This document shows, in pieces, positions 5,580 through 6,841 of a stretch of 6,841 bases of DNA. The stretch spans positions 1-6,841 of the forward strand of contig JALVQM010000080.1 of the NCBI GenBank assembly GCA_027025615.1. The letters run 5' to 3'. A program made the translations under genes and the position numbers. The notes under the pieces were generated by a model. That model made no database searches, was not told where the DNA came from, and was given only the letters and a program-made list of their open reading frames with translations. The stretch is from Desulfobacteraceae bacterium (GTDB lineage Bacteria > Desulfobacterota > Desulfobacteria > Desulfobacterales > Desulfosarcinaceae). How positions within the stretch are numbered: the first letter of the stretch is position 1; every line of letters starts with the position of its first letter.

Positions 5580-6841
5580 ATGAAACCCGTGATCACCATA
5601 ATCGGACGGCCCAACGTGGGCAAATCGACTCTTTTCAACCGCCTTACCCGCAGTCGGGACGCCATTGTCGATGACACTCCGGGAGTTACCCGGGACAGGA
5701 TCCATGGCCAGGCCGAATGGGGTGAATCCTCTTTTCTGGTGGTGGATACCGGTGGGTTCATCAGCGGCGATCCGGATGTTTTTGCCCCACATATCCGCAA
5801 CCAGGTTAACCAGGCCATTGAAGAATCAGACGCTGTAATCATGTTGCTGGATGCCAAAAGCGGCCTGTCACCTTACGACAAAGATCTGCTGCAACTGTTA
5901 AGGCAAAGCAGCAAGCCGGCCTTTTACGCGGTAAACAAGATAGACGGACCTGAACAGGAATCCGCCCTGGATGAATTTTACGCCCTTGGCATCGACAGAT
6001 TTTATCCTGTATCAGCCGAGCACGGCTACGGGATTGCCGATTTGCTTGACGACCTGACGAATGCTTTGCCCCATAGGGACGACCAGGACGACCAGGGTCT
6101 TATCAAGGTTGCCGTTGTGGGACGGCCCAACGTGGGCAAATCTTCCCTTATAAACCGCCTGGTTGGATCTGAAAGACTTCTTGTCAGTGATGTCGCCGGC
6201 ACCACCCGTGACGCGGTGGATATAGTTTGCCGCAAAGACGGTGCAGCCTACCTGCTGGTAGACACCGCTGGAATCCGCCGCAAGGCCAGGGTCAGACAAA
6301 AGCTTGAGAAATTTTCGATAATCAAGGCCCTGAAGAGCCTGGAACGTTGTGATGTAGCCCTTATCATGCTGGATGCCAGTCAAGGAATTACAGACCAGGA
6401 TATCAAGATTGCAGGATATGCCTATCAACGTGGCTGCGGCTGTATCTTCCTGGCCAACAAATGGGACCTGGTAGACAAGCAAACCACCTCTGTCCGTAGT
6501 TTCAGCCAGGAGGTATACCATATGGCCAAATTCATGCGTTTTGCGCCTGTTTTGACCGTATCGGCATTGACCGGCTTGAGAATAGGCAGAATCTTCAAGC
6601 TCATTGACCAGGTCTGGCACCAGTACACCAGCCGAATTTCAACCGGCCGGATTAACCGGATCATGGAAAAGGCCCTGCAGTCAACCGAACCGCCACTGTA
6701 CAAAGGAAGACGCTTAAAGTTCAACTACACCGCCCAGGTAGCAATCAAACCGCCCACTTTCGTAGCCTTTGTCAACCATCCGGAGGCAGTCCACTTTTCC
6801 TACCAGCGCTATTTACTGAACCAGATAAGAGAGGCTGCCCG
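5580..6841 (+). CDS. der: ribosome-assembly GTPase Der (EngA), 3' end cut by window
   Basis: Der is a double-GTPase that acts in maturation of the 50S ribosomal subunit. The frame is open from ATG 5580 to the window edge: 420 full codons plus two bases of an Arg codon, against a usual total of about 435-460. The first G domain has GRPNVGKS at 9-16, T37 in the switch I sequence DTPGVTRD, DTGG at 56-59, NKID at 119-122 and VSA at 144-146. The second has GRPNVGKS at 181-188, T209 in AGTTRD, DTAG at 228-231, NKWD at 293-296 and VSAL at 327-330. A short acidic linker (DDQDDQ, 167-172) joins them. The KH-like domain begins near 345 and is cut. An in-frame TAG four to six bases upstream fixes ATG 5580 as the only start of this type. 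No strong ribosome-binding site is visible before it. It reads away from the regulator gene and is probably unrelated to it in function. Confidence 0.93.
   Translation, partial: MKPVITIIGRPNVGKSTLFNRLTRSRDAIVDDTPGVTRDRIHGQAEWGESSFLVVDTGGFISGDPDVFAPHIRNQVNQAIEESDAVIMLLDAKSGLSPYDKDLLQLLRQSSKPAFYAVNKIDGPEQESALDEFYALGIDRFYPVSAEHGYGIADLLDDLTNALPHRDDQDDQGLIKVAVVGRPNVGKSSLINRLVGSERLLVSDVAGTTRDAVDIVCRKDGAAYLLVDTAGIRRKARVRQKLEKFSIIKALKSLERCDVALIMLDASQGITDQDIKIAGYAYQRGCGCIFLANKWDLVDKQTTSVRSFSQEVYHMAKFMRFAPVLTVSALTGLRIGRIFKLIDQVWHQYTSRISTGRINRIMEKALQSTEPPLYKGRRLKFNYTAQVAIKPPTFVAFVNHPEAVHFSYQRYLLNQIREAA
5604..5626 (+). repeat. 23-bp direct repeat, copy 1 (first der P-loop)
   Basis: Begins GGACGGCCCAACGTGGG and ends CAAATC. 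It is identical base for base to 6120-6142 and encodes the first GRPNVGKS P-loop of der, including all synonymous positions of seven codons. Confidence 0.9.
6120..6142 (+). repeat. 23-bp direct repeat, copy 2 (second der P-loop)
   Basis: Second copy of the repeat at 5604-5626, offset by 516 bp (172 codons, in frame). It encodes the P-loop of the second GTPase domain. The flanks diverge (Thr-Leu-Phe against Ser-Leu-Ile follow). Confidence 0.9.

Noticed and set aside
6012..6620. Minus-strand open frame of about 200 codons inside der
   Set aside because: It is antisense to the intact Der reading frame, whose motifs are all in order.

Overview
The window holds six protein-coding genes on a chromosomal-looking stretch. 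There are no RNA genes, mobile elements or CRISPR arrays. The five complete genes concern amino-acid uptake and ornithine breakdown. The sixth, cut by the right edge, is the housekeeping ribosome-assembly GTPase Der.

Left part (1-3176, plus strand): aapQ, aapM and aapP, two permeases and the ATPase of a polar amino-acid ABC importer of the general L-amino-acid (Aap/Bzt) type. The genes are 6 and 31 bp apart and read as one transcript. The periplasmic or lipoprotein-anchored binding protein (AapJ) is not in the window; if it is linked, it lies to the left. A 9-bp stem with T-rich flanks on both strands (about 3194-3232) lies between this operon and the next and should terminate transcription from both sides.

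Middle part (3253-5358, minus strand): a TrmB-type transcriptional regulator followed 21 bp later by an ornithine aminotransferase (rocD). They form a two-gene operon convergent to the importer. Upstream of the regulator is a near-consensus sigma70 promoter (TTGACA, 17-bp spacer, TATTAT). An 11-bp perfect dyad (TGTT-N3-AACA) sits directly on the -10/start-site region, which suggests that the regulator represses its own operon.

Right part (5580-6841, plus strand): der, divergent from the regulator across a 221-bp gap that holds no gene. Its reading frame is open to the window edge: both GTPase domains are complete and the C-terminal KH-like domain is cut.

Working model (inference): the importer brings in amino acids, the aminotransferase turns ornithine into glutamate semialdehyde, and the TrmB-type protein senses a related metabolite. 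The organism is a bacterium of middling GC. The TrmB-type regulator next to rocD and the sigma70 promoter would suit a Firmicutes/Clostridia-like genome, but this is a weak inference, since Aap importers are best known from Proteobacteria. I found no clear sign of a wholly new system. The most interesting item is the TrmB-rocD operon with its putative operator.
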